Shown one piece after another: positions 8,404 to 17,064 of a DNA stretch of 64,000 nt. This DNA is from Salinispira pacifica. Lineage in GTDB: Bacteria; Spirochaetota; Spirochaetia; DSM-27196; Salinispiraceae. The stretch covers positions 633,001 through 697,000 of the forward strand of contig NC_023035.1 of assembly GCF_000507245.1 (NCBI RefSeq). Reading direction: 5' to 3'. How positions within the stretch are numbered: the first letter of the stretch is position 1; every line of letters starts with the position of its first letter. The position numbers and the translations under genes were made by a program. The notes beneath the pieces were generated by a model. It made no database searches. It was not told the DNA's origin and saw only the letters and a list, made by a program, of their open reading frames with translations.

Positions 8404-8449
8404 AGTGGCTCCTATGTTTGGTATTAACTAACTTTAACAGCATCTCCTG

Positions 8450-8494
8450 AAAGTTAGCTGAGGCTAACTATAACATGTAAGCACAAATAGTCAA
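8450..8494 (-). promoter_or_regulatory. Promoter and DtxR-type box of the putative manganese/iron exporter
   Basis: On the minus strand TTGACT (8494-8489) and TATAGT (8472-8467) form a promoter with a 16-base spacer. The box GTTAG (8453-8457), six bases, CTAAC (8464-8468) starts at the -10 hexamer and extends downstream. An additional half-site CTAACTTT lies at 8428-8435, between the box and the start codon. The position predicts repression rather than activation. Confidence 0.72.
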
Positions 8495-8536
8495 TGGGTA
8501 TTAACTTATTGTTACCGGAATCATACGATTATCGAT

Positions 8537-8582
8537 AAAAAAAGAGCGATGAATCGGATCCTTTCTGCCCGGCACATCGCTC
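8537..8582 (-). terminator. Terminator of the siderophore-importer operon
   Basis: An 8-bp inverted repeat GAGCGATG/CATCGCTC (8544-8551 and 8575-8582) lies 36 bases beyond the stop of the last gene of the operon. On the minus strand it is followed by seven T residues. The loop is long but contains extra G-C pairing. Confidence 0.7.
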
Positions 8583-8617
8583 ACACGTTTTGCACTCTTT
8601 ATGCTATTTGCGGAATG

Positions 8618-9607
8618 CTATTTGCGGATCTCAACCTCGAGGATCCCAACCAGCTCGGCCAGCAGTCGCCGTTGACCCCTGAAGCCGGGGTACCCCAGCC
8701 GGTCCATGATGATCACCCGGTCGTTCAGGACGGCGGGTATCGTCTGCCAGAGCGGATCTTCCGTCAGCCGGGCGAGATCCTCCATTTCACCCTCGAGGAA
8801 AGGCGACTGAAGCAGGACGAGGATCTGGCCGTCGATGAGATCCAGTCGCTCGCTGCTGATAAACGCCCGTCCCTGACGGGGACGGAGGGTACCCCAAATC
8901 TCATCCCCCGGGCGAAGCGGAGCACCGAGGGCTTCCAGCTGGCTGGGCACTGGCACATCGCTGCGATACCACAGCGCGATGTTCGCCCCGGGATACACCG
9001 TCGCGACGGAGATCGACGGGATGCGTCCCGCAAGCGAATCTGCCGCCCGTTTGAATTCTGTGCGGAAATCCTCAACGCTCGACTCCGCTTCATCCCTGAG
9101 ACCGAAAATCATGGCGGTCTGGATAAAAGCCTCGGCGGGATCGTCGGAGCGCACTACTACGGTGGGGGCGATCCTGCTGATGCGGTTATAGCCCCCCCGC
9201 TCGACGAAAAACTCGTGACCGATTATGAGGTCGGGCTCAAGGTTAACGAGATCTTCCATCGATATGCCCTCGGCCGATCTGGTGATCTGAATCCCCTCAA
9301 GCTCGTCCGGTTCGGCCAGCGCGATATCGGCAGGTTCGTTCGCCAGCGAGAATACCGGTTTAATTCCCAGCTCGATCAGATCCAGAAGCAGCCCTTCCTC
9401 AGCCAGTACCACGATGCGCCGGGGATCGTCGGGGATGGTCGTCTCACCCAGCATGTGCCTGATGGTCATTCCCGCCTCGCCGGACCCGATAAGTCTGATA
9501 TCCAGGTCCCGTTCTCCGCCGCCGCGTGCAAACAGGGGCGAACTGAGAAAAACCAGGAAAAGCAGAAATACGGATACGCCGTATCGATACGTTTTCGTTG
9601 TGTTCAT
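8618..9607 (-). CDS. Iron-siderophore-type ABC transporter substrate-binding protein (FecB/FepB-like)
   Basis: The 329-residue secreted protein has a leader ending near LFARGGGE, followed by the type III periplasmic-binding fold: PRRIVVLAEEGLLLDLIELGIKPV, the LVNLEPDLIIG segment and the SRIAPTVVV segment common to ferric-siderophore, haem and cobalamin binding proteins. The start at 9607 has a GGAGAAG site; a GTG 12 bases upstream is less likely. It is the last gene of the operon permease-permease-double ATPase-binding protein on the minus strand. A second, divergent binding protein at 13486-14442 could serve the same permeases. The ligand cannot be read from sequence. Confidence 0.82.
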   Translation of the reverse strand: MNTTKTYRYGVSVFLLFLVFLSSPLFARGGGERDLDIRLIGSGEAGMTIRHMLGETTIPDDPRRIVVLAEEGLLLDLIELGIKPVFSLANEPADIALAEPDELEGIQITRSAEGISMEDLVNLEPDLIIGHEFFVERGGYNRISRIAPTVVVRSDDPAEAFIQTAMIFGLRDEAESSVEDFRTEFKRAADSLAGRIPSISVATVYPGANIALWYRSDVPVPSQLEALGAPLRPGDEIWGTLRPRQGRAFISSERLDLIDGQILVLLQSPFLEGEMEDLARLTEDPLWQTIPAVLNDRVIIMDRLGYPGFRGQRRLLAELVGILEVEIRK

Positions 9608-9634
9608 AATCTTCTCCACTTTTTGAATGCTATG

Positions 9635-11302
9635 CTACTCTGCGTTGATAGCCGTTGCCTCTTCCAGGGGCATGGGCAGCGGCAGTACTCCCCGTCCCCG
9701 GGGATCCGGTTCGAAATGCAGATCGATGCGGAATACCGATTCCAGGACTCCGGATCGGGCGATTTCATCGGGGGTTCCCTGCCTGATGATCCTTCCCTCA
9801 TCCATTACGACCAGATGATCGGCATAGCGCATGGCCTGCCACAGATCGTGCAACACCATGACGATGCTGCGACCCTCGTTTCGATTGAGCCTCAGGCATA
9901 TATCCAGCACTTCGACCTGATGGGCAATATCCAGAAAGGTCGTGGGTTCGTCCAACAGCATCACATCGGCATTCTGAGCCATGGTCATGGCGAGCATTGC
10001 CCTGCGGAGCTGCCCCCCTGAGAGGGAACCGACGGCCCGATCCCTCAATTCGGAGATATCGACGAGAGCCATACTTTCCTCGACTTCCCGCCGGTCGTCC
10101 CGGGACCATTGGGCATACCAACGCTGATACGGATATCTTCCGATCGTCACCAGATCCTCGACCCTGATATCGTCGGGCACGGCAGTACTCTGCTCGAGGA
10201 ATGAGATTCGCCGAGCGAAGCGTTTACGATCGCGGGTCTTCTCCAGGCCGCGATCCCCGATGGCGGGAAAGGACAACTCGCCTGATTCGAGGGCCAACAG
10301 TCGGGCTGCGGTCCGAAGAAGGGTCGATTTCCCGCAGGCGTTCGGACCGATGATAACGCTGATTTTCCCCGCAGGAATTTCGAGGCCGATATCCCTGAGT
10401 ACGGGGCGGTCCTCATAGCCGGCGTGCACGCCCTGTAATGAAATCGCCGCTTTGCTTCCCGGCGGCTCGGTAGCACAATCCGGCTCAGTATCGGAGCCGA
10501 CCTGTGAATAACCGTCGAGGATCCTGCTCAATGGAAGCATAAACGGTCGGGCGGAGCTGCCTCGGGATAGTATATCGTTCTCAATCCCGTAAATGTCGAA
10601 AAGCGTTTCGGGCGTGATCACGTCTTCAGTCGCGCCGTGAACCAGAATAGTTCCGTCTTTGATGCCGATGACCCGCTCGCAGATATCCGCCGCGTCGTTC
10701 ACGTCGTGCAGGACGCAGACCACGGTTTTCCCGTCCCTCGTCTTTAGCTCTGACAGCAGTTTGAGCATGTCGTGCCGGTGTGAAAGATCCAGATACGTCG
10801 TCGGTTCGTCGAGCAAAAGGATATCGGTATCCTGGGCGAGGGCCATGGCCATCCATGCCCGCTGGCGCTGACCTCCTGAAAGCTCGTCCAGGGATCGGGA
10901 ACGCAGATCCGGTATTCCCGTTCGCGCGAGGGCATCGGTCACGGCGATCTCATCCTCCTGGGTCGGGGTGCTGAAGAATTCCTGATGGGGGTAGCGGCCC
11001 CTGCGGACCAGATCTTCCACCGTAATCGCCTCCGGAGCTTGGGAGCGCTGCCTCATGAGCCCCAGCCGCCGGGCCACCTCCCTCGTTGGCAGGCGGTGGA
11101 TATCCTCGCCGTCGAGGAGGATCGCACCGCTCTTCGGCCGTATCAGTCGGGCGCAGGCCCGCAGAAGGGTGGTTTTGCCGCTGCCGTTGGCGCCGATGAT
11201 TCCGGTGATGGTCGCATCTTCGATAATCCCGCTGAGGGATCGGAGGACCGGATCGGAGTCGCCGTATGCAATTGTCAGATCATGTTGCTGCAATCGGCTC
11301 AT
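9635..11302 (-). CDS. Fused double ABC ATPase of a ferric-siderophore/cobalamin-type importer
   Basis: The 555-residue protein contains two complete FepC/BtuD-like ATPase domains in tandem. The first has Walker A at 37-45 (GANGSGKTT), signature LSGGQ at 141-145 and DEPTTYLD at 165-172. The second has Walker A at 319-327 (GPNACGKST, with an unusual Ala-Cys), LSGGQ at 427-431 and DEPTTFLD at 451-458. A linker of about 35 residues joins them. FepC-type ATPases are normally single-domain homodimers, so this gene encodes both ATPase positions in one chain. It overlaps the second permease gene by 4 bases. With two different permeases in the operon, a fixed heterodimeric importer is the natural reading. 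Confidence 0.85.
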   Translation of the reverse strand: MSRLQQHDLTIAYGDSDPVLRSLSGIIEDATITGIIGANGSGKTTLLRACARLIRPKSGAILLDGEDIHRLPTREVARRLGLMRQRSQAPEAITVEDLVRRGRYPHQEFFSTPTQEDEIAVTDALARTGIPDLRSRSLDELSGGQRQRAWMAMALAQDTDILLLDEPTTYLDLSHRHDMLKLLSELKTRDGKTVVCVLHDVNDAADICERVIGIKDGTILVHGATEDVITPETLFDIYGIENDILSRGSSARPFMLPLSRILDGYSQVGSDTEPDCATEPPGSKAAISLQGVHAGYEDRPVLRDIGLEIPAGKISVIIGPNACGKSTLLRTAARLLALESGELSFPAIGDRGLEKTRDRKRFARRISFLEQSTAVPDDIRVEDLVTIGRYPYQRWYAQWSRDDRREVEESMALVDISELRDRAVGSLSGGQLRRAMLAMTMAQNADVMLLDEPTTFLDIAHQVEVLDICLRLNRNEGRSIVMVLHDLWQAMRYADHLVVMDEGRIIRQGTPDEIARSGVLESVFRIDLHFEPDPRGRGVLPLPMPLEEATAINAE

Positions 11303-12339
11303 AATTTCACTCCCGTGCGATACAGGAGGTAAAGGAAGTATGGCGCTCCCAGCGCCGAGGTGATGATACCCGCGGGCAGCTCGAAGGGAAGCAGGTGAAG
11401 GGTGATCATATCCGCCCCGAGTACCAGGATGCCCCCCAGCGCCATGCTGAGGAACCAGACGGAAGACCGGATCGGTCCGGCGATCATCCGAGCCAGATGG
11501 GGCACCATAAGCGCAACGAAGCCGATCGGGCCGGTAGCCGATACGGCTACGGCGGCGAGGCCGCAGCTGATCAGGAGCAGTCCGAACCTGACGGTTTCGA
11601 GACGGACCCCCACTGCCTTGGCCTGGGAGTCACCGAGCTGAATTACCCGGAGGGGATGAAGTAACATACTCCCGAGGGGAACGAGCAGCGCCATGCTGAT
11701 CGCCAGGATAGCCACGTCGTCCCAGCCGCTGTCGTAGAGGCTGCCGGCCAGCCATTGATATGCCCGGGCTATATCTTCGCTGCGCCCCACCAGGGTCATG
11801 TACGTAGTGAGAGCGCCGAAAATCGCATTCACCCCGATGCCGACGAGAACCAGCCGCGGTATGGATATATGCCCTTTCCAGGTCAGGCCATAGATAATCA
11901 ATGCCGCGGCCAGTGCGCCGGCGAATGCCGCGGGAGCGACGAGATAGGTCGGGATCCGATAGACATAGAGGAGGATCGCCATCAGTCCCGCGCCGGCGTT
12001 GATGCCGATGATGTCGGGGGAGACCAGCGGGTTCCGGACAATGCCCTGCAACAACATCCCCGACCCCGCCAATGCCCCTCCGACCAGAAGTGCCGTCAGG
12101 AGCCTAGGCAGGCGGATTTCCATAACGACCAGTGTAGAACGGGCGTCGCCGAGTCCCCTGAAAACCTCCAGGATTTCTGCCGGACTCAACGTATAAGCTC
12201 CCGTTATCAGCGCGATGCTGCCCAGGCCAAGCGCCAGGGCTAATGCGATGAGAACGAAGGACACCCGTCGGGGATGCCAGCGCAGGGATACGGGGCCGAT
12301 TTCCAGATGTTTATGCGGCTCTCGCGTATGCTTCATCAT
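11299..12339 (-). CDS. FecCD-family permease (second permease of the siderophore importer)
   Basis: The 346-residue membrane protein has about ten hydrophobic helices and FecCD hallmarks: LRLPRLLTALLVGGALAGSG after helix 1, RNPLVSPDIIGINAGAG, and GPIGFVALMVPHLAR near the ATPase-coupling loop. Its start (ATG 12339) overlaps the stop of the preceding permease by 4 bases (ATGA), so translation is coupled. The frame is open much further upstream but there it only mirrors the first permease. Together with the 12336-13384 permease it would form the membrane channel. Confidence 0.85.
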   Translation of the reverse strand: MMKHTREPHKHLEIGPVSLRWHPRRVSFVLIALALALGLGSIALITGAYTLSPAEILEVFRGLGDARSTLVVMEIRLPRLLTALLVGGALAGSGMLLQGIVRNPLVSPDIIGINAGAGLMAILLYVYRIPTYLVAPAAFAGALAAALIIYGLTWKGHISIPRLVLVGIGVNAIFGALTTYMTLVGRSEDIARAYQWLAGSLYDSGWDDVAILAISMALLVPLGSMLLHPLRVIQLGDSQAKAVGVRLETVRFGLLLISCGLAAVAVSATGPIGFVALMVPHLARMIAGPIRSSVWFLSMALGGILVLGADMITLHLLPFELPAGIITSALGAPYFLYLLYRTGVKL

Positions 12340-13384
12340 AATCCCGCCAGTTTCCTGCGCCTGGCCAGGACGATCAGGAAGGGTGCGCCGATGAGGGCCG
12401 TCACGATGCCCACCGGAATTTCGCCCGGTCGGGCGGCGATCCTTCCGAGGATGTCTGCGCCTATCAGAACCGCCGGTCCGGCCAGGATGGAAAAGAACAG
12501 TATCCGGCGATAATCCGGACCGGTGAAACTCCTGATTATGTGAGGTACCGCCAATCCGACGAATGCAATGGGTCCCGCCGCGGACACCGCCGAACCGCTG
12601 AGGAGGACCACCAGGATTGCGGTTATTCCCTTCACCCTGGAGGTGTTCATTCCCAGGACCATGGCCGTCTCGTTTCCGAGGGCGAGCACGTTGAGCTGAT
12701 GCCCCAGAAGAAGGAGGCCAGTGCTCGCGAGGAATACGAAGGGAAAGAGGCTGAAGAATACCTCCATATCCCGTCCCGAAAGCGATCCCGCCATCCAGAA
12801 CCGGACGATCTCCAGGGTTTGCTGGTCGAGGATGAGTATGGCAGTGGTCCATGCGCCGATCAGTGATGAAACGATGACCCCTGCCAGCGCAAGTTTGGCC
12901 GGTGATGCTCCCGCCCGCCCGGAGGAGGCGATTATGAACACCAGGGCCGATACCGACAGTCCGCCAGCGAAGGCGAACCACACGTAATGTATCGGCCGGG
13001 TAATGCCCCAGAGGTAGATCGCGATCACCACGGCAAACGCCGCTCCGGCGTTCACCCCGAAGATCGACGGGCCTGCCAGGGGGTTGCGGGTTACCGCCTG
13101 CATTGCCGAACCGGCGACGGCGAGGGCTGCGCCGGCCATGGCCGCCACCAGGGTGCGGGGGATCCTTAAGGTGCGAATGACGATCTGTTCGTAGACATCG
13201 GGATCATAGGAGAAAATCGCGTCCATCATCTGCCCGGTACTGACTGCCAGGGTTCCAAGCCGGAGGCTTGCCATGATCAGGAGCAGAAGAAGACCGAGGA
13301 GCGAAAGCCAGTATAAGAAAATAAGCGGTGAAATCCCCCGGGCCCTCGTTCCCGCCGAGTCCGGGGCATGGTAGCGCTTGTCAT
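12336..13384 (-). CDS. FecCD-family permease (first permease of the siderophore importer), apparent frameshift near the N-terminus
   Basis: The intact frame 12336-13274 (312 residues) contains the FecCD motifs LRIPRTLVAAMAGAALAVAG, RNPLAGPSIFGVNAG and GPIAFVGLAVPHIIR. Its first ATG (13274) falls in the middle of transmembrane helix 1. Upstream codons in the same frame encode the missing half of that helix (LIFLYWLSLLGLLLLLI) but contain no ATG, GTG or TTG. A separate frame starts at ATG 13384, 12 bases after a GGAGG site. One extra G in the G5 run (minus-strand view of 13335-13339) would join the two into a normal protein of about 350 residues. This may be a sequencing error, a slippage site or a recent mutation. 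An iron box lies upstream. Confidence 0.72.
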
Positions 13385-13425
13385 GACTTGAATGATCCTC
13401 CCGGAATATTCCGAATGCAACCCTG

Positions 13426-13447
13426 AAAGTTAGTGGATGCTAACAAT
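13426..13447. promoter_or_regulatory. DtxR-type iron box between divergent siderophore-transport genes
   Basis: GTTAG (13429-13433), six bases, CTAAC (13440-13444), with the AAAGTTAG left arm shared by the other boxes. It lies in the 101-base gap between the permease start at 13384 (minus) and the binding protein start at 13486 (plus), so one site can control both directions. Confidence 0.75.
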
Positions 13448-13485
13448 CTTGATTAGACTACCAACGTATAGTAAAATCCCGATTT

Positions 13486-14442
13486 ATGGAAGTCATCGAT
13501 ACCAAACGAACGGCGAGCGTAATAGCCGTCTTGCTGATAGTGTCAACTGCGCTTTTCGCCTCCGCCGGCTCCGAATCGACCGTCGGCGGACTCGACACCA
13601 TTCCCCAGAGGATCATTGCCCTCGATCCTTTTACCTTCGAGGCAATGGTCGCTCTGGAAGCGCCGATTATCGCGACATCAAGGATTTACATCGAGGAATT
13701 TCTTCAGAAATTTCCCGAATACGAGGAGCAGCTTCAATCGGTAGTTCGTCTGGAGCTCCCCGCCGATCCCGAAATACTGCTGTCTCTCGAGCCCGACGCG
13801 ATTCTCGGGCGTCGCACCGCCATCGAAGGATCCCTCAGGCGCTTGTCGAGAATTGCCCCTACAGTGGTTTTTGCTAATGAATCGAGCGCAGACTGGCAGG
13901 AAAGCGCGGCGTTTTTCGCCGCTGCCATCGGGATGACGACGGAGTTCGATCTCCTGGATTCCCGCTTTCGGGACCGTCTAGCGCTTCTGCAAATCGATCT
14001 GCGTCGGCGCTACGGCGATGACTTGCCAACGGTCTCGCTCCTTCGGATTATGCCCGGCCGATTGCGCCTTTATTTCACCAAATCCTTCGCCGGAATCGTT
14101 ATAGACGGAGCCGGCTTGAGCCATCCGGATCATCAGCAGGAACTGATCGATCGTTCAGGCCGCGGCGCATCGCTGTATAACCTGTCCCTGGAGGAACTCC
14201 GTTTGGCGGACGCAGATTACGTATTCGCCTATACCACCGAAGGTCTGGGCGATGACGAGGCGCAGAGGTATCTGAATGAAGTCCGGGAACAGAGCCTCTG
14301 GGCGAGCCTTGATGCCGTTAAAAACAACCGGGTGTTTATCGTGGAGAATAATTGGTTTGCCGCCGGATATATCGCTGCCGATGCGATAATCGACGATCTG
14401 TATCAACACATACTCGACACAGGCGCATCGGCTCTGCCATGA
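13486..14442 (+). CDS. Iron-siderophore/haem-type ABC substrate-binding protein
   Basis: The 318-residue secreted protein has a signal segment (residues 9-26, ending FASAGSE) followed by type III binding-protein features: PQRIIALDPFTFEAMVAL, a LLSLEPDAILG segment, LSRIAPTVVF and a closing region with VKNNRVFIVENNWF. It is transcribed divergently from the permease/double-ATPase/binding-protein operon, which already has its own binding protein, and shares the intergenic iron box. It may deliver a second ligand to the same permeases. No clear ribosome-binding site precedes the ATG at 13486, so the exact start is less certain. Confidence 0.8.
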   Translation: MEVIDTKRTASVIAVLLIVSTALFASAGSESTVGGLDTIPQRIIALDPFTFEAMVALEAPIIATSRIYIEEFLQKFPEYEEQLQSVVRLELPADPEILLSLEPDAILGRRTAIEGSLRRLSRIAPTVVFANESSADWQESAAFFAAAIGMTTEFDLLDSRFRDRLALLQIDLRRRYGDDLPTVSLLRIMPGRLRLYFTKSFAGIVIDGAGLSHPDHQQELIDRSGRGASLYNLSLEELRLADADYVFAYTTEGLGDDEAQRYLNEVREQSLWASLDAVKNNRVFIVENNWFAAGYIAADAIIDDLYQHILDTGASALP

Positions 14443-14491
14443 TCGACGTGGGAGAAATCGTTAGGATCCATACGCGCAAGCGATAGCAGTT

Positions 14492-14520
14492 TTGAATCGC
14501 GGCGTGTATTGCTGTATGCT
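14492..14520 (+). promoter_or_regulatory. Probable promoter of the DtxR-family regulator gene
   Basis: TTGAAT (14492-14497) and TATGCT (14515-14520) are separated by 17 bases. A CAGGAG ribosome-binding site precedes the ATG at 14583. No GTTAG-N6-CTAAC box is found here, so the regulator seems not to be under its own control through this motif. Confidence 0.45.
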
Positions 14521-14582
14521 ACAATAAAAGAGTTGGCTCGTCCGGACCCCGGGTTGTACGAGCTCTCAGGAGAATACGCATT

Positions 14583-14969
14583 ATGACCGAATACAGCGAA
14601 TCACTGGAAATGTATCTGGAAACCATACTCGATTTGTCAGTGGATGGAGACGAGGTTTACTCTGTCGATGTGGCAAAAAAGCTCAAAGTATCAAAGCCAA
14701 GCGTGAATCGCGCGCTTGGCATACTTAAGAATGATGGTATGATCAATCACGAACACTATGGAAGCATCAGCCTCACAAAGCAAGGTCTGGCGCTTGCCGA
14801 AGATGTGAGGCTTCGCCATGATTCTATCAAGGCATTCCTGATCTGTTCCCTTAACCTGGATCCCGCTCTGGCGGAAAAAGACGCATGCCGCATGGAGCAT
14901 ATTCTTTCCCCAGGAACCCTCGAGGCTATTAAAGATTTCGTCAAATCCCATACCAAAGAACCGACGTAA
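14583..14969 (+). CDS. DtxR/MntR-family metal-dependent transcriptional regulator (iron type, short form)
   Basis: The 128-residue protein has an N-terminal winged helix-turn-helix (recognition region SKPSVNRALGILK, residues 37-49) and the helical dimerisation/metal domain. It lacks the C-terminal SH3-like domain of DtxR and IdeR, as MntR does. The ligands fall on the DtxR numbering: M10, C102, E105 and H106 of the primary site and H79 of the ancillary site. The other ancillary positions differ (K83, E98). A cysteine at 102 rather than glutamate is the DtxR/IdeR pattern and points to Fe2+. Seven TTAG-N6-CTAA boxes around it are the obvious targets, making it the probable local iron regulator. 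Confidence 0.88.
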   Translation: MTEYSESLEMYLETILDLSVDGDEVYSVDVAKKLKVSKPSVNRALGILKNDGMINHEHYGSISLTKQGLALAEDVRLRHDSIKAFLICSLNLDPALAEKDACRMEHILSPGTLEAIKDFVKSHTKEPT

Positions 14970-15153
14970 ATATATGGTAGACTAAAGAACCGCCCAAGAC
15001 TACTTGAATGCGGGCTTAAAGAAAAGCATAGAGCTGGTGGAGAGAACTTTAGCCAGATACCATTGAACGAGTAATCTCAGTCCTCCATTATCATAACTCC
15101 TCGAATCTACAGTCATTAATAAAGACGGAGACTAATACGGGTTAATTCTTTCG

Positions 15154-15203
15154 TTGACAGTCTTATACCCTTCTTGCTAAGATAGTTAAGCGTGGCTAAC
15201 TTA
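15154..15203 (+). promoter_or_regulatory. Promoter and DtxR-type box of the YbtPQ/IrtAB-like operon
   Basis: TTGACA (15154-15159) and TAAGAT (15178-15183) form the promoter (18-base spacer). The box GTTAA (15185-15189), six bases, CTAAC (15196-15200) lies immediately downstream, over the expected transcription start. It has one mismatch in the left arm. The gap 14970-15153 before it shows no gene. Confidence 0.7.
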
Positions 15204-15240
15204 GTCCCCGCAACCTACCGGGAATAGAGAGGAGGCTGTA

Positions 15241-17064
15241 GTGGCCGATGTATCGATATATGAACAGAAATTGCAGCTAAAACGGAAGACGGGCATTCCA
15301 CGTCTGCTGGAAATTGCCGGAACGAAGTCGATCCTGTTGATTTTTGCCAGTCTGCTGGCGGTCGTTGCGGTTCTTGCGCAGATAACGCCGTTCCTGACGG
15401 TGTTTCTTCTCGTGCAGGAACTCATCGGGAACATCGGCAACTTGAAAGCCATAGACCAATCATATGTATGGAGCTTGGCCTGGTTTACCTTGGGTGGGGT
15501 AGCAGTCTCGGGAATCATGCTGTATGCAGGGGGAATGCTCTCTCATATCGCCGCGTTCAACATTCTGTATGAAATCCGGGTTGCCCTGGCGGGCAAACTG
15601 GCCCGGCTTCCTATGGGGTTTTTCACACGGAATGCCAGCGGTCGGGTAAAAAAAGTGCTCAGTGAGGATGTGGAGCGCATTGAGCTGTTTGTGGCCCATC
15701 ACATCCTGGACATTCTTCAGGCTGCCGTCCTCCCTGTCGTCTCCATCACCGCCCTTTTTGTTTTGGACTGGCGCCTGGGCCTGGGAGCAGTAATCCCCGT
15801 CCCCTTGGCGTTGCTCGCTCAGTATTCCATGATGAATGAAAGCGGCCTTGCTCTCTATAAGCAGTGGCAGGAGAAGCTTTCTTCCATGAACGGAACAATT
15901 GTGGAATACGTCCGGGGGATGCCGGTCGTAAAGGTATTCAATCAAACCGTCGGGGCGTTCAAGCGCTTTGCTGCCGATGTCTATGCCTACCGTGACCTCA
16001 CCCTCCATTGGATCAAGGTATCGTCAACACCTTTTGGTGGCTTTATTACGCTCTTAAGTTCCAGCGCGCTGTTTATCACGCCCATCGCGATTTTCCTGAT
16101 CCGCGCGGTACCCGAGGATGGCTATGCCTCCCTGATCACCACGGTATTTCTGTTCCTCTTTATTTCCATGGGAATTGCCGTGCCGATGTACAAGCTGATG
16201 ACCCTGGTTCCTCTGCTGATTCAGGTCTCCACGGGACTTGCAAGTATCGATGATATTCTCGATGAAAAGGAAATCGCAGATACCCAATCAAAGCAATCCC
16301 TGCAAGATGCAGAAATCAAATTTAAAGACGTGGTATTCGCCTATGAGCAGAAGCCGGTTCTCAACGGAGTATCCTTCACGGTGCATCCGGGTACGGTAAC
16401 CGCTCTCGTCGGTCCCTCAGGCGGAGGGAAAACTACCATTGCCAACCTTATTGGAAGGTTCTGGGATGTGAAGACCGGCTCGGTCACCATCGGGGGAATG
16501 GATATCCGTGATATGGCCATCGAACAGCTCAACGAAACGGTCTCCACAGTTTTCCAGGACGTATTCCTGTTTTTCGACACCATCGAGGAGAATATCCGGA
16601 TGGGCAATGCGGAAGCTTCATTCGCCGACGTTCAGGCGGCTGCCAAGGCCGCGCAGATTCACGAGTTCATCGAATCGCTACCCGACGGCTACCAGACACT
16701 TATCGGAGAGGGAGGAACCTATCTCTCCGGCGGAGAGCAGCAGAGGGTTTCTATTGCCCGGGCGATTCTCAAGGACGCACCCGTGGTGGTCCTCGATGAA
16801 GCCACCGCGTATGCCGACCCGGAAAACGAAGCGCGTATTCAAGCAGCCCTTGCCGAGGTGCTTCGGAACAAAACGGTGGTGATAATAGCCCACCGACTGT
16901 ACACCATCACCGATGTGGACCAGATTCTCGTTATCAATAACGGCCGAATCGAAGAATCCGGGACCCATGGAGAGCTGCTGGCCGAATCTGGGCTCTACAA
17001 GCGGATGTGGGATGTCCACGCGGCAGCTCGCAACTGGAATATCGATACGGAGGAAAAGAAATGA
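15241..17064 (+). CDS. ABC half-transporter, YbtP/IrtA-like, first subunit
   Basis: The 607-residue protein starts at a GTG with GAGGAGG upstream. It has an N-terminal exporter-type membrane domain with six helices (about residues 20-310) and a C-terminal ATPase: GPSGGGKTT, VFQDVFLFF, LSGGEQQRVSIARAIL, VVLDEATAYADPENE and an H-loop IAHRL. The DEATAYADPENE variant is typical of YbtP/YbtQ and IrtA/IrtB, exporter-fold proteins that import ferric siderophores. It is joined to the second subunit by an ATGA overlap. The iron box in its promoter supports a function in iron uptake. Export of a metallophore cannot be ruled out. Confidence 0.8.
   Translation: MADVSIYEQKLQLKRKTGIPRLLEIAGTKSILLIFASLLAVVAVLAQITPFLTVFLLVQELIGNIGNLKAIDQSYVWSLAWFTLGGVAVSGIMLYAGGMLSHIAAFNILYEIRVALAGKLARLPMGFFTRNASGRVKKVLSEDVERIELFVAHHILDILQAAVLPVVSITALFVLDWRLGLGAVIPVPLALLAQYSMMNESGLALYKQWQEKLSSMNGTIVEYVRGMPVVKVFNQTVGAFKRFAADVYAYRDLTLHWIKVSSTPFGGFITLLSSSALFITPIAIFLIRAVPEDGYASLITTVFLFLFISMGIAVPMYKLMTLVPLLIQVSTGLASIDDILDEKEIADTQSKQSLQDAEIKFKDVVFAYEQKPVLNGVSFTVHPGTVTALVGPSGGGKTTIANLIGRFWDVKTGSVTIGGMDIRDMAIEQLNETVSTVFQDVFLFFDTIEENIRMGNAEASFADVQAAAKAAQIHEFIESLPDGYQTLIGEGGTYLSGGEQQRVSIARAILKDAPVVVLDEATAYADPENEARIQAALAEVLRNKTVVIIAHRLYTITDVDQILVINNGRIEESGTHGELLAESGLYKRMWDVHAAARNWNIDTEEKK

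Noticed and set aside
8549-10021. 490-codon open frame on the plus strand
   Set aside because: It is antisense to the siderophore binding protein and the double ATPase, whose motifs are clear. Long antisense frames are common in GC-rich genes.
12340-12981. Upstream extension of the second FecCD permease to 560 residues
   Set aside because: The extension lies inside the first permease gene in another frame; the protein starts at the coupled ATG at 12339.
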